Origin: Spirochaetaceae bacterium
Lineage (GTDB): Bacteria > Spirochaetota > Spirochaetia > DSM-2461
NCBI GenBank assembly: GCA_016744925.1
Contig: JADGDJ010000007.1
Coordinates: 14,978-50,248 of the forward strand
Direction of reading: 5' to 3'
DNA length: 35,271 nt
In this document: one piece after another, positions 7,654-16,173 of the stretch
Position numbering within the stretch: the stretch's first letter is position 1
Layout of the letters: each line of letters starts with the position of its first letter
Program-made: the position numbers and the translations under genes
The notes under the pieces: generated by a model
What the model was told of the DNA's origin: nothing
The model's database searches: none
What the model saw: the letters and a program-made list of their open reading frames with translations, nothing else

Positions 7654-8366
7654 ATGGTTTCCTCTTTGTAGCTGTTTTTCATTTTCTGAACCCGTTCTAT
7701 GAGAATTCCTGCCGTTATCCCGCAAACTGCCGCCGCAATGAGTCCCAGTTTATAGGGCCACTGAAAAGTGAGAAGTGAGACCACTGCCGATGTGAGAACG
7801 GCCATAACCATGGGCTTATTTTTAATATAGGGAATTGTCATTCCGATAAACGTAACGATCATAGCAACATCGAGCCCCCAACTCTGGGCATCGGGGATCC
7901 GACTGCCCAGGAGCAGCCCCACCAGGGTCCACAACTGCCAGTTCAGGTACATGGCCAGCGAAGATCCCAACTGATAATAATGTTTGTGAGGTGAATCGTC
8001 TGTATGTCGATAACGGCCTGCCGAGACGGCAAAGGTTTCATCGGTGAGAAAGAAGGCAAGAATAAAACGCCAGCGCTGGCTCAGTTTTTTAAGGTTCGGA
8101 AGAAGGGCGGCACTGTAGAGCATGTGCCTCAGATTAACCACAAAAGTCGTGAGTATAATGATTGAGACAGGCGCTCCGGCTGCAACGAGTCCTACAGCGA
8201 TGAATTGAGAAGAACCGGCGAAAACTATGGCGGACATAGCTAAAGACGCCTGGACCGATAATCCAGAATTAATTGCCAGCGTTCCGTATATCACCCCGAA
8301 GGGAAATGCGCCGAGCAGGAGGGGAAAAGTATCTCGGACTCCGTTAAAAAATTCTTTTCTGATCAT
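7650..8366 (-). CDS. azlC: AzlC-family branched-chain amino acid transporter
   Basis: This 238-aa AzlC/YgaZ inner-membrane protein is of usual length. Characteristic motifs are the N-terminal [23 protein letters not shown], the first-half [20 protein letters not shown] (about 45-65), [11 protein letters not shown] (about 78-88) and [10 protein letters not shown] (about 106-115). It forms the large subunit with AzlD, exporting branched-chain amino acids in characterised systems (azlBCDEF, ygaZH). The two genes overlap by 4 bp. No Shine-Dalgarno precedes the ATG at 8366; a TAGAAT box lies 6 nt upstream, so the mRNA may be leaderless. Confidence 0.92.
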   Translation of the reverse strand: MIRKEFFNGVRDTFPLLLGAFPFGVIYGTLAINSGLSVQASLAMSAIVFAGSSQFIAVGLVAAGAPVSIIILTTFVVNLRHMLYSAALLPNLKKLSQRWRFILAFFLTDETFAVSAGRYRHTDDSPHKHYYQLGSSLAMYLNWQLWTLVGLLLGSRIPDAQSWGLDVAMIVTFIGMTIPYIKNKPMVMAVLTSAVVSLLTFQWPYKLGLIAAAVCGITAGILIERVQKMKNSYKEETI

Positions 8367-8372
8367 GAGGCA

Positions 8373-8402
8373 ATTCTATTATGGATCGTAACACTGAGAC
8401 AA
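8373..8402 (-). promoter_or_regulatory. Promoter for azlCD
   Basis: The minus strand has TTGTCT (8397-8402), an 18-nt spacer and TAGAAT (8373-8378), followed by 6 nt and the azlC ATG. It lies in the 61-bp gap after the patatin stop codon. Confidence 0.42.
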
Positions 8403-8427
8403 GAGTTCCAGTCTGTACAGATAATTG

Positions 8428-9792
8428 TCAATTAATTTTAAATACCGGCAGATTATTGAGCAGATCCAGGAAAAACAGGCCTCCGCTCAATTCGGGATAG
8501 ATGCTGTAGAGTCCCTTTTTTATAAGAAGCCCTGTTCGTCCCTCAAGGATTTTCTCAGTGATTTTAATATCGTGGTAAGGAGCGTCTTTAAGGCTATCCC
8601 GCACATTGGTCTTTTTAATAACCAGTTTGATCCGTTTCAGAAGCAATCTCATGTCGCTTCGACTTTGCACTTCATCCAGATAAATGAGTTTTTTATCTTC
8701 ATCCGCCTGCTCGGTCCGGATCAGTTTGATAATTTCCTCTACAGTGTATTTGTGTACTTTTTCCAGGCGTAAAATTTCTGCACAGCAATCTAGAAAATTG
8801 TAGAACATTTCACTTTTGTTATATTTCACAGTCTGTGGAAGAATAGATCGAATTTTCAATTCCATAGGCTTGTGTGAATCTTTTTTTATATTGAGATAGG
8901 GGGCGAGCAGTGCGAGAGTCATGGGATCATCGAGCACTTCATCAAAAATATTTTCCCACTTCCTGTCGGGAATGATAAAATAACTCATCCCTTTTAAAAC
9001 GCCGAAAGTTTTCATCGTATCGAGATAACCGAGCTCTAGAAATTTGTTGAGAAACTCCCGGTTGAAATCGAGAACGCCACCCATATTGATTGAATTTTTA
9101 ATGTATATGGTTTCTGTTCCCTCAATAACAGGCCTCTTATTAATTCCCATTCCCGATATATCTATGACGATAATCTTCCTGTAACCACGAGAACGGGCAA
9201 GGCGATAAGGCATATTGTCATAGACGCCGCCGTCAATATATTTCTTCCCTTTTATTTTTGGATGATGAAAACCGGGAAAAGCAGAACTGGCCATAAGATA
9301 ATCGATAACAGTTCCCGCCTCCATATGTTCAAGAAAAACTTCAGAAGCTTTCAGATCTGAAATATTGAATGTAACAACGCCCAAGTCATTTCCGCTTTTG
9401 CGTATGAGGTCCTCATCGAGAGACTCGTTTAGAATCTTTTTTAAGGGGCTAGTGTCTAGGCCTCCGCCGAAAAGCGCATCTTTATAAAATTGCCTGATGG
9501 AGGAATTATGCTTCAGGCTTAACTTAAGCTCGCCATTTTCAATATATTCATTGGGGATTTTCAGAAGAAAATCAACAGTGATATTGTCACCGATAAAATA
9601 GAGCTTCTCCTCATTCCCCTGTGCCAGGAATCCCGCAATGATAGCTCCAATAGAATTGCCCATGAAAGCATTGACCGGGATTCCCAGTTCTTTCAACGCT
9701 TTCCACGCACCTATGTGAAACACGCCTTTCGCCCCACCGCCACTGAGAACAAGACAATAAGGTTCTTCTTTCTTCTTAAACAGATTGACCAT
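8428..9792 (-). CDS. Patatin-like phospholipase, 454 aa
   Basis: The patatin domain covers residues about 10-215. It has the oxyanion loop SGGGAKG (17-23), the nucleophile elbow GNSIG (S47) and the catalytic Asp in IDGGVYDN (D187). This Ser-Asp dyad hydrolyses acyl esters of phospholipids or lipids in family members. The C-terminal 240 residues are lysine-rich and helical, with no domain I can name. There is no signal peptide, so it is probably cytosolic. The start at 9792 has AGAGGG 9-10 nt upstream. It is the first gene of the run patatin-azlC-azlD, but azlC seems to have its own promoter. Confidence 0.9.
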   Translation of the reverse strand: MVNLFKKKEEPYCLVLSGGGAKGVFHIGAWKALKELGIPVNAFMGNSIGAIIAGFLAQGNEEKLYFIGDNITVDFLLKIPNEYIENGELKLSLKHNSSIRQFYKDALFGGGLDTSPLKKILNESLDEDLIRKSGNDLGVVTFNISDLKASEVFLEHMEAGTVIDYLMASSAFPGFHHPKIKGKKYIDGGVYDNMPYRLARSRGYRKIIVIDISGMGINKRPVIEGTETIYIKNSINMGGVLDFNREFLNKFLELGYLDTMKTFGVLKGMSYFIIPDRKWENIFDEVLDDPMTLALLAPYLNIKKDSHKPMELKIRSILPQTVKYNKSEMFYNFLDCCAEILRLEKVHKYTVEEIIKLIRTEQADEDKKLIYLDEVQSRSDMRLLLKRIKLVIKKTNVRDSLKDAPYHDIKITEKILEGRTGLLIKKGLYSIYPELSGGLFFLDLLNNLPVFKIN

Positions 9793-9812
9793 AAATGTTT
9801 CCCTCTAATGTT

Positions 9813-9840
9813 AGTATATAAAAAAAAAGACCGTTGTAAA
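9813..9840 (-). promoter_or_regulatory. Promoter for the patatin gene, embedded in the upstream terminator
   Basis: TTTACA (9835-9840), a 16-nt spacer and TATACT (9813-9818) on the minus strand each match the consensus at 5 of 6 positions. The -35 box sits in the descending arm of the terminator hairpin and the spacer includes the T-run. The start would fall near 9806, leaving a short leader with AGAGGG. An alternative promoter further upstream is TTGACA (9967-9972), 17 nt, TACATT (9944-9949). Confidence 0.5.
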
Positions 9841-9857
9841 TGATTTTTACAACGGCC
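9820..9857 (-). terminator. Rho-independent terminator between rrf2 and patatin
   Basis: On the minus strand a 12-bp stem (GGCCGTTGTAAA with TTTACAACGGTC, one G-U pair) with a 5-nt loop is followed by nine T residues. It lies about 170 nt past the rrf2 stop codon and only 27 nt before the patatin ATG. The plus strand has no T-run. Confidence 0.9.
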
Positions 9858-10026
9858 TTCAATGGGAAAATTATGGATCATACGCAGACTTGTATAAATA
9901 CCACGAAAACAATAAGTAATTGTTAGGCTTTGTTAACTATTTTAATGTAATATAAGTTTATCCTAATGTCAACTATTATGTGTAATTATTTTTATTTGCC
10001 CATCCTAATTAAGTACTCATTGGCTT

Positions 10027-10476
10027 CTAAATCTGGAAATCTGGAATGTATCCGTTTTTTCTCAGCAGATAATCTTCTTTTAATGTTTCAAAATTCACAC
10101 CATCGATAATTGTTGATATGGAATCACCCACGGTCCTCCATACGGGAGCAAAAACACAGGAGGAGATTTCATTGCATGGAGAGGGAGTATCACAATCGAT
10201 ACAGGATATGGGATAAACGGAGCCCTCAATATATCGGACGACTTCTCCGAGTGTAATATCTCTGGGAGCTCTGGCCAGGGAGTATCCCCCTTTTGCTCCT
10301 TTTTTGCTGATGAGAAATCCCCCTCTCTTTAAGTTCAGCAATATCTGTTCAAGAAACTTTCTGGGAATATCCTGCTTGCGGGATATCTCTTCTATATGTA
10401 TTAGTTTATCGGGGTAACTACAGGCAAGTTCTAGAATAACCTTAAGAGAGTAGTCCCCTTTGTACGTAATCTTCAC
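10027..10476 (-). CDS. Rrf2-family Fe-S type transcriptional regulator
   Basis: This 149-aa protein is of normal Rrf2/IscR length. A winged helix covers residues about 1-80 (YSLKVILELA, IPRKFLEQILLNLKRGGFL, KGGYSLAR). Then come four cysteines, C92, C95, C101 and C107; the last three form the C-x5-C-x5-C pattern that holds an Fe-S cluster in IscR and NsrR. It should therefore sense Fe-S status, NO or redox stress. The start codon is GTG at 10476, supported by AAGGAAA about 7 nt upstream. It is divergent from the hybrid kinase, and both promoters share a palindrome, so autoregulation is likely. Confidence 0.92.
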   Translation of the reverse strand: MKITYKGDYSLKVILELACSYPDKLIHIEEISRKQDIPRKFLEQILLNLKRGGFLISKKGAKGGYSLARAPRDITLGEVVRYIEGSVYPISCIDCDTPSPCNEISSCVFAPVWRTVGDSISTIIDGVNFETLKEDYLLRKNGYIPDFQI

Positions 10477-10497
10477 AATTATTTCCTTATTATGTAG

Positions 10498-10511
10498 AAT
10501 AATATATTATT
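10498..10511. promoter_or_regulatory. 14-bp perfect palindrome over the rrf2 -10 region
   Basis: AATAATATATTATT is a perfect palindrome that covers the rrf2 -10 box (TAATAT on the minus strand, 10504-10509). It is a plausible operator, but AT-rich palindromes also arise by chance. Confidence 0.45.
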
Positions 10512-10532
10512 TTTTTGTAGAAAGTACTACAA
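10504..10532 (-). promoter_or_regulatory. Promoter for rrf2
   Basis: The minus strand has TTGTAG (10527-10532), a 17-nt spacer and TAATAT (10504-10509). Its -35 box is one arm of the inverted repeat TTGTAG-AAAGTA-CTACAA (10515-10532). Confidence 0.45.
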
Positions 10533-10545
10533 GTGTCAATATAAT
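10515..10545 (+). promoter_or_regulatory. Promoter for the hybrid histidine kinase
   Basis: TTGTAG (10515-10520), a 19-nt spacer and a perfect TATAAT (10540-10545) precede the ATG at 10562. The -35 box is the other arm of the inverted repeat whose opposite arm serves rrf2, so the two promoters overlap completely. Confidence 0.5.
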
Positions 10546-10561
10546 AACTGTAGGCATTATA

Positions 10562-12889
10562 ATGAAAATTACTCAAAGACTATTCTTGCTGCTAATTATG
10601 AATATAATTTCTCTTGTCGGTATGGCTGGTGTTATCTTCTCTCTGGGAGAAACGGAACAGGAATATTACAAGTTATCCAATCAGGTTCTCGAATTCAAAC
10701 ATGTACTTTCCCGGGAGATTCTGACAGAAAGATTTTTTATTAAAAGCGGATCCTTGCCGGGAAATAGAGAGATGATCCTTTTTGAACTGAACAAAGAGTT
10801 TCGGGATATAGACCAGACTCTTATGAAAGGCAATGAAACCCAGCTCAAGGCAGTTGAAAATTTTTTACAGCAGCGAAAAAGATCTATCAAAATTATAGAA
10901 AAGAAACACCGCTCCGGAGCAGGTTTATCCACTCCGGTAGAGTATGAGTACATAAAACTGGACAGCATTAATGATCAGTTGATTCTCATAACTGATAATC
11001 TTCTGGGAGAAATCCAGTATAAAATAAATATAAGAGAAGATCGGGAATTTTATGCCATCATCAGTGGACTACTCCTTATTACTTTATTATCGATTGTCGC
11101 AAATGCCGCTTTCGGTCAGTCCATAGTGAAGCCGATTGAACAACTGAGATCTTATGTTCTCTCTATAGATCTGACCAATTTAAAACCAAATATGGTGAAT
11201 TCGCTGTCATCCAAAATAGACTCTAGAAAACATCTTGAATTATCCCAGCTCGCTGATTCTTATGAGGCATTGGAAAAGACTTTATTCGAGAAGATGAATG
11301 AATTGAAGGAGCGAAGTGAAAGTCTTTCGGACGAGCTGAAAGAAAAAAAGATAACAGAAAAAAAACTTAAAAATACAGAGCGATATCTCAACAATATTAT
11401 CCAGTCACTCAAAAGTGTGATTATTACGACAGACATTGGATTCAACCTGACTCACAGCAATGAACTGGCTGAAGAATACGCCGTCAATAGCAGCCGCGAA
11501 CTCTTTTCCCGATTTCCCGGTTTGAAAGTTTTTGAAAAAAAGATTCGCATTGTCATGAACACCGGTCAGCCCTATCTTGAGAACTCTGTTGAATTTGAAT
11601 CGGAGAAAGACAGGTATTTCAACTTATCCATAACACCCCTGGCCGGAGACATAACAGATGGCATAGTGATCCGTCTCGATGATATAACAAATCTTAAAAG
11701 CATTGAACGCCAATTGATTCAGACTCAGAAATGGGAGACATTGGGTGTTCTGACAAGTGGTTTTGCTCATGATTTCAACAATGTACTGACAGGTATAGTC
11801 ACATCATCATCCATCCTTATGCACAAATCGGAGAAAGACTATCCCAATCTGGATAAATCCTATATAAACTGTCTGAAAATTATCGATAAATCCGGGAAAA
11901 GGGCTGCCGCAATGATCCAGCAACTTTTAAGTTTATCGCGAAACAATGAATTAACTTTTACAAATGTCGATTTAAATCAATCCATAAGTGACATTCAATC
12001 CATCTGTATAAACTCATTTGATAAATCGGTCGGTATTGAAGTGGAACTTCTTGAAAATTCTATACCGATTCTTGCTGATGGTGTCCAGATAGAACAAACT
12101 ATTCTCAATCTCTGTATCAATGCCTATCACGCCATGACCGAGATGAGAGGTAAGGACGAAGAACCCGGTGGAACCTTGAGGATATCTATGAAGCAGATGT
12201 ATATGGACAGGTTTAACAGACCCGAGAATCAGGATTGTATCCCAGGTGAATACATTGCCCTATCCATCAGTGATACGGGGGTGGGTATTGAAACTGAAAA
12301 GAGAGATCGAATCTTCGATCCCTTCTATACGACAAAAGATAAAACCAAAGGAACCGGATTGGGGCTGACTATGGTTCAACATATAATCAATCAACACAAT
12401 GGTACCATAGAACTCTATTCCGAATTGGGGAGAGGAACGGTTTTTACTATATACCTCCCGGTCTCTTTAAACCCGGAAAGCAAATCTGATTCGAAAAAAG
12501 AGGATAGAGAACTGGTTCTGGGAAGTGGTACAGTTCTGATTATTGACGATGAAGAGATTCTGAGAATTCTGACAGAGTCCATACTGAAAGAGTGCGGTTA
12601 CAATGTTATAAAAGCGGAAGATGGCTACAAAGGGGTCGATGCATACAGAGAAAATATGAGCTTTATCAATCTGGTAATTCTCGATATGTCCATGCCGGGG
12701 ATATCGGGAAAAGAAACGTTTATTCAGCTGAAGCAGATCAATCCCGAACTGAAGGTTCTCATGTCTTCGGGGTTTACAAAAGATGACAGGATTCAGGATC
12801 TCATAAATATGGGGTTGGAGGACTTCATTCAAAAACCCTACGATTATATCGAACTTTCGGAAAAGGTATCCCATATCATAAATTCTTAA
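10562..12889 (+). CDS. Membrane hybrid sensor histidine kinase with C-terminal receiver
   Basis: This is a 775-aa protein. Order of parts: TM1 about 5-27; extracytoplasmic helical domain about 28-162; TM2 about 163-185; HAMP-like region about 186-235; coiled coil about 235-285; PAS-like domain about 285-385; phosphoacceptor H403 in FAHDFNNVLTG (the HDFNN type); ATPase domain about 505-640 (CINAYHAM, DTGVGIE, GTGLGLTMV); receiver about 656-775 with phosphoacceptor D708 (VILDMSMPG) and a conserved Lys in IQKPYD. No HPt domain is present. The start at 10562 (MKITQRLFLLL) is chosen because an upstream extension to 10460 would cross the promoters and the rrf2 start. It is divergent from the Rrf2 regulator and overlaps the convergent EamA gene by 14 bp. 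Confidence 0.93.
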   Translation: MKITQRLFLLLIMNIISLVGMAGVIFSLGETEQEYYKLSNQVLEFKHVLSREILTERFFIKSGSLPGNREMILFELNKEFRDIDQTLMKGNETQLKAVENFLQQRKRSIKIIEKKHRSGAGLSTPVEYEYIKLDSINDQLILITDNLLGEIQYKINIREDREFYAIISGLLLITLLSIVANAAFGQSIVKPIEQLRSYVLSIDLTNLKPNMVNSLSSKIDSRKHLELSQLADSYEALEKTLFEKMNELKERSESLSDELKEKKITEKKLKNTERYLNNIIQSLKSVIITTDIGFNLTHSNELAEEYAVNSSRELFSRFPGLKVFEKKIRIVMNTGQPYLENSVEFESEKDRYFNLSITPLAGDITDGIVIRLDDITNLKSIERQLIQTQKWETLGVLTSGFAHDFNNVLTGIVTSSSILMHKSEKDYPNLDKSYINCLKIIDKSGKRAAAMIQQLLSLSRNNELTFTNVDLNQSISDIQSICINSFDKSVGIEVELLENSIPILADGVQIEQTILNLCINAYHAMTEMRGKDEEPGGTLRISMKQMYMDRFNRPENQDCIPGEYIALSISDTGVGIETEKRDRIFDPFYTTKDKTKGTGLGLTMVQHIINQHNGTIELYSELGRGTVFTIYLPVSLNPESKSDSKKEDRELVLGSGTVLIIDDEEILRILTESILKECGYNVIKAEDGYKGVDAYRENMSFINLVILDMSMPGISGKETFIQLKQINPELKVLMSSGFTKDDRIQDLINMGLEDFIQKPYDYIELSEKVSHIINS

Positions 12890-13781
12890 AAAGAAAGAGC
12901 ATAGCCGCCCCACCAACAGCCAGAAGCGTTCCCGTAACGGCTTTAATCGAGACCTTCTTCTTTAATATAAAAATATCCACCGGTAGTAACAGAATGGGAC
13001 TGACCTGAATCAATGTGGTGACAATTCCCACAGGTGCCCAATTCAGAGCATAAAGGCTTAGAATAATCCCTAAAACCGGACCGACGACCACGGCAAAGAG
13101 CAGTAAAAGCAACAGTCTTGTACTCTTAAAGGATTTAAAATCCGATTGAACCTTTTTCCTGACAAGGGAATATATGAACAATCCTAGAAATCCTGCTATG
13201 ATCCTGATGAGATTGGTGGATACTGGATGAACACCATCGAGCATTCCCCTTTTGGCAAATATCAATCCGACAGCCTGGGTCAATGCCCCGAGAAGAGCGT
13301 AGAGGATACCCCTGAAATTGTGTCCTGCCCCTGAATCATCATCACCCTGCTCTTCGATAATTACCCAAATAACTCCCGAGAGAATTATCACGATAGCGAG
13401 TATTTTTATCCAGGAGAGAGTCTCGTTGAGGAAAACCCGGGAAAAAAGAATTCCGAAAATAGGACTGGTAGTCATTACGACAAGAGCTTCCCGAGCACCG
13501 ATTTCAACAAAGGCTCGAAAAAGGAAAAGGTCTGCGACAAAGAACCCGAAAAATCCTGAAATGAAAATATATATAAAAGCATCCATGGGGATCCCCCGGG
13601 GATAGAGCTCACCTGTAAAGAGAAAATTGACCAGGAACATGATGGGGAGAGCCAGCCATAGACGAATGTGCGTTACCGCATCAGATCCGACCTGCTTCCC
13701 CAAATGAGAATAAATAAGAGAGTTCTGAGCCCAGCAAAGAGCTGTCAACAATGCAAAAGTCTGGCCTAGGAGTAAATACAT
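12876..13781 (-). CDS. EamA/DMT-family transporter, 301 aa
   Basis: This inner-membrane protein has ten predicted helices in two EamA halves: about 1-140 (FALLTALCWAQNSLIYSHLG, GAREALVVMTTSPIFG) and 155-300 (LLGALTQAVGLIFAKRG, NWAPVGIVTTLIQVSPILLLP). An acidic linker (EEQGDDDSGAG) separates them. The GIVTTLIQVSPIL segment is the usual second-half signature. The substrate cannot be assigned. It is only distantly related to the EamA proteins at 2939 and 26852. Transcribed alone and convergent with the hybrid kinase, it has no obvious Shine-Dalgarno. Confidence 0.9.
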   Translation of the reverse strand: MYLLLGQTFALLTALCWAQNSLIYSHLGKQVGSDAVTHIRLWLALPIMFLVNFLFTGELYPRGIPMDAFIYIFISGFFGFFVADLFLFRAFVEIGAREALVVMTTSPIFGILFSRVFLNETLSWIKILAIVIILSGVIWVIIEEQGDDDSGAGHNFRGILYALLGALTQAVGLIFAKRGMLDGVHPVSTNLIRIIAGFLGLFIYSLVRKKVQSDFKSFKSTRLLLLLLFAVVVGPVLGIILSLYALNWAPVGIVTTLIQVSPILLLPVDIFILKKKVSIKAVTGTLLAVGGAAMLFLFKNL

Positions 13782-14087
13782 ACATATGGACTCTGACAGA
13801 ATTGAGTTTTGAGGTAAAGAGATAAAAAGGGAAAGGGTGGTTTTTCTTGATTTTGTAAGACTTTATCGTAGAATATAATATATAACCCTATTGTTCACCA
13901 AATTGGTGGTGTAATAGTTTTATATTAAATCACTTGGCTGAAATCTGTTGTTTTTAACCCTTTTTCAATGCCTTCATTGGATATTTCAGCAGAGAAGGAA
14001 GGTCTTTGGGTATTTCAGGGGCTATAATTAAGTTAATACGCAGCCTTGTTTTCACAGAATCTAACCCTATTGTGAAGAGGACATTGT
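13782..14087. other. 306-bp intergenic leader region with promoters and pairing elements
   Basis: No gene is visible. It contains a likely promoter for the downstream operon (13852-13879), a second TATAAT at 14023-14028 without a -35, and the inverted repeat CACCAA-A-TTGGTG (13896-13908). A stem GCTGAAAT/ATTTCAGC (13937-13944 with 13983-13990) encloses the hairpin CAATG-CCTT-CATTG (13966-13979). The 12-bp string TAACCCTATTGT occurs at 13883-13894 and again at 14062-14073. A transcript from the upstream promoter would carry a structured leader of about 200 nt. Confidence 0.5.
13852..13879 (+). promoter_or_regulatory. Candidate promoter for the surface-protein operon
   Basis: TTTGTA (13852-13857), a 16-nt spacer and a perfect TATAAT (13874-13879) lie about 200 nt before the first ATG of the operon at 14088. 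Confidence 0.4.
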
Positions 14088-16163
14088 ATGAAAGTCTTTA
14101 ATAAAATATCAACCATCTTTTTGTTGTTCATCCTCCCTGTTGCCACCTATTCTCAAATGAATGAAAACACGAGCCTGCAATTATACCCTACATTTAATAT
14201 GGGGTTAGGCGGAAGTCAAATTGTAGATCTGGGGGCGACAATCGGCGGAGGTGCCAATTTAAAGATTCAGCACCTCTTCGAATCTCTCCCCTTTCTTTTT
14301 ATTGAAGGCGATTTAAACATTACAGCAATCCCCTACCCCGGCAACAATTTGACCCTCATAAGCGGAGGGATTGGTGCAGGAGTAAATCTGAAACTTGCCA
14401 ATAGAATGAGTCTGGATATTGGAGCACACAGCGGTTGGTACTTTGGGTTGGTTTCTGGAAAACAAGATGTTTTTTCCAATCCCTATTTCGGCGGAAACGC
14501 CAACTTTCATTTTGATCTGACACCCTCAATAACTCTCAGCGCAGGAGCAGGATACAATTATTATCTCTACCCGGAAGAAGCACTTTATCACGGAATCAGT
14601 TTTTCACTGGGTACCGTATTCAGGTTAGGTTCAACAAAAAACAGATCCGAATTGGATATAGAATCCATTGAAATTGATCCCGTTTTTCCCATTCTTTATG
14701 AATACTATAGTGAAAATCCCTTTGGAAATATCATTATCAGAAATACCGAGAGAAATACGATAACAGATCTGACAGTGTCATTTTATGTGGACCAATATAT
14801 GGAACAGCCTGTCGAATGTGCTGTTATCCCCTCTTTGCACAGTGGAGAAACTGCAGAAGTAGATCTGAAAGCCTTTTTTACTACAGGTGTTTTAAATCTG
14901 ACAGATACTTCGAAAGTTTCGACAGAAATTCAGATTTCCTACAATCTGTTAGGAAAGCAGATTTCCTATTCGACACCTCAAACTGTTAAAATAATGGGCC
15001 GGAATTCCATGACCTGGGATGATGACAGGAAAGCGGCGTCTTTTGTTTCCCCCAAAGATCCCACAGTTCAGCTATTCGCGAGAAATACGGCGGGAGTCAT
15101 TCGGGAATTAGGCCAAAACGCCATCAATCTCAACCTGAGAATAGCTCTGGGGATATTCGAAACACTGGAACTCTACGGAATGAATTATGTGATAGACCCG
15201 GCCTCTTCCTACATAGAACTTTCGGAAAATGCCAATGCTGTGGATTTCCTTCAATTCCCTTCTCAAACCCTGACTTTCCGTGCCGGTGACTGCGATGATT
15301 TATCAATTCTGGCAACATCCCTTCTAGAATCAGTGGGGATAGAAACGGCCTTTATCACTATCCCCGGTCACATATATATGGCGTTCTCCCTGGGAATAAG
15401 CAAAGAGGAAGCGAGACGAACATTCACTAACCTCGATGAATTTATCTTTTACAACGATACGACATGGATCCCTGTGGAGATCACCTTATTATCCGATGGA
15501 TTCCTCGAAGCCTGGAAATATGGCGCCAGAGAGTGGAGAGAGTACAACGGCCTGGGCAGAGCTGAGATTTTCCCCTTACACGAAGCATGGCAGGAGTACA
15601 AAGCAGCGACTGTTCCCGGAGGAGCTCTGCCTCTGCTCTTCCCATCGCAGGAACATATGATCAGCAATTACAACGAAAGTCTGGAGATCTTTATCGAAAG
15701 AGAATTGGAACCGAGAGTGGTCGAATTCAGAGAAAAGCTGAGAAAAAATGATACGGCAAGACTGAGAAACAGCTTCGGCGTCCTCTACGCTAAATATGGA
15801 AAATACGACGAAGCAGAAGCGCAGTTCAATGCCGCCATCAGGAAAGCTCCGGATTTTGCTGCACCCATGATCAATCTCGGAAATATACTCTTTCTCAGAG
15901 AGCAGCTCGACGGAGCATTGGAAATGTACAGCAAAGCGGAACACCTCAAGCCAGACAGCCCGACGATTATAGCCGCTATAGCGAAAACAAGATATGAAAT
16001 GGAGCAGTACGAAACAGTGAGAAACCTCTATCAGGATCTGCAGATTAAAGCTCCCGATCTGGCGGCACAATACGCTTATCTGAACAATGAAGTTTCGGCT
16101 GTTGGAAGGGCTTCCGCAGCCAGAGCCGCCATTGTGACAGACTGGGAAGAAGAGGAAGAATAG
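14088..16163 (+). CDS. Exported beta-barrel-like/transglutaminase-like/TPR protein, 691 aa
   Basis: A signal peptide (residues 1-22, ...FLLFILPVATYS) is followed by about 160 residues of amphipathic beta strands rich in Gly and aromatics (23-185), like an outer-membrane barrel. Then comes a beta domain (195-300) and a transglutaminase-like domain (about 340-470). The latter has Cys402 (RAGDCDDLS), His428 (PGHIYMAF) and Glu464 (WIPVEIT) in the places of the Cys-His-Asp triad, the Asp being replaced by Glu. Two to three TPR units follow (559-665, for example GKYDEAEAQFNAAIRKAP), with an acidic tail. AGAGGAC lies before the ATG. It is 10 bp upstream of, and surely cotranscribed with, the giant lipoprotein. 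It may crosslink, process or assemble surface proteins; the exact role is unknown. Confidence 0.85.
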   Translation: MKVFNKISTIFLLFILPVATYSQMNENTSLQLYPTFNMGLGGSQIVDLGATIGGGANLKIQHLFESLPFLFIEGDLNITAIPYPGNNLTLISGGIGAGVNLKLANRMSLDIGAHSGWYFGLVSGKQDVFSNPYFGGNANFHFDLTPSITLSAGAGYNYYLYPEEALYHGISFSLGTVFRLGSTKNRSELDIESIEIDPVFPILYEYYSENPFGNIIIRNTERNTITDLTVSFYVDQYMEQPVECAVIPSLHSGETAEVDLKAFFTTGVLNLTDTSKVSTEIQISYNLLGKQISYSTPQTVKIMGRNSMTWDDDRKAASFVSPKDPTVQLFARNTAGVIRELGQNAINLNLRIALGIFETLELYGMNYVIDPASSYIELSENANAVDFLQFPSQTLTFRAGDCDDLSILATSLLESVGIETAFITIPGHIYMAFSLGISKEEARRTFTNLDEFIFYNDTTWIPVEITLLSDGFLEAWKYGAREWREYNGLGRAEIFPLHEAWQEYKAATVPGGALPLLFPSQEHMISNYNESLEIFIERELEPRVVEFREKLRKNDTARLRNSFGVLYAKYGKYDEAEAQFNAAIRKAPDFAAPMINLGNILFLREQLDGALEMYSKAEHLKPDSPTIIAAIAKTRYEMEQYETVRNLYQDLQIKAPDLAAQYAYLNNEVSAVGRASAARAAIVTDWEEEEE

Positions 16164-16173
16164 GAGGACGACA

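Noticed and set aside
10460-10561. A 34-codon N-terminal extension of the hybrid kinase
   Set aside because: It would cross the rrf2 start and both promoters. The start at 10562 gives a standard first membrane helix.
13896-13908. CACCAA-A-TTGGTG as a definite operator
   Set aside because: The arms are only 6 bp and no regulator is nearby. It is noted as a feature of the region, not called as a binding site.
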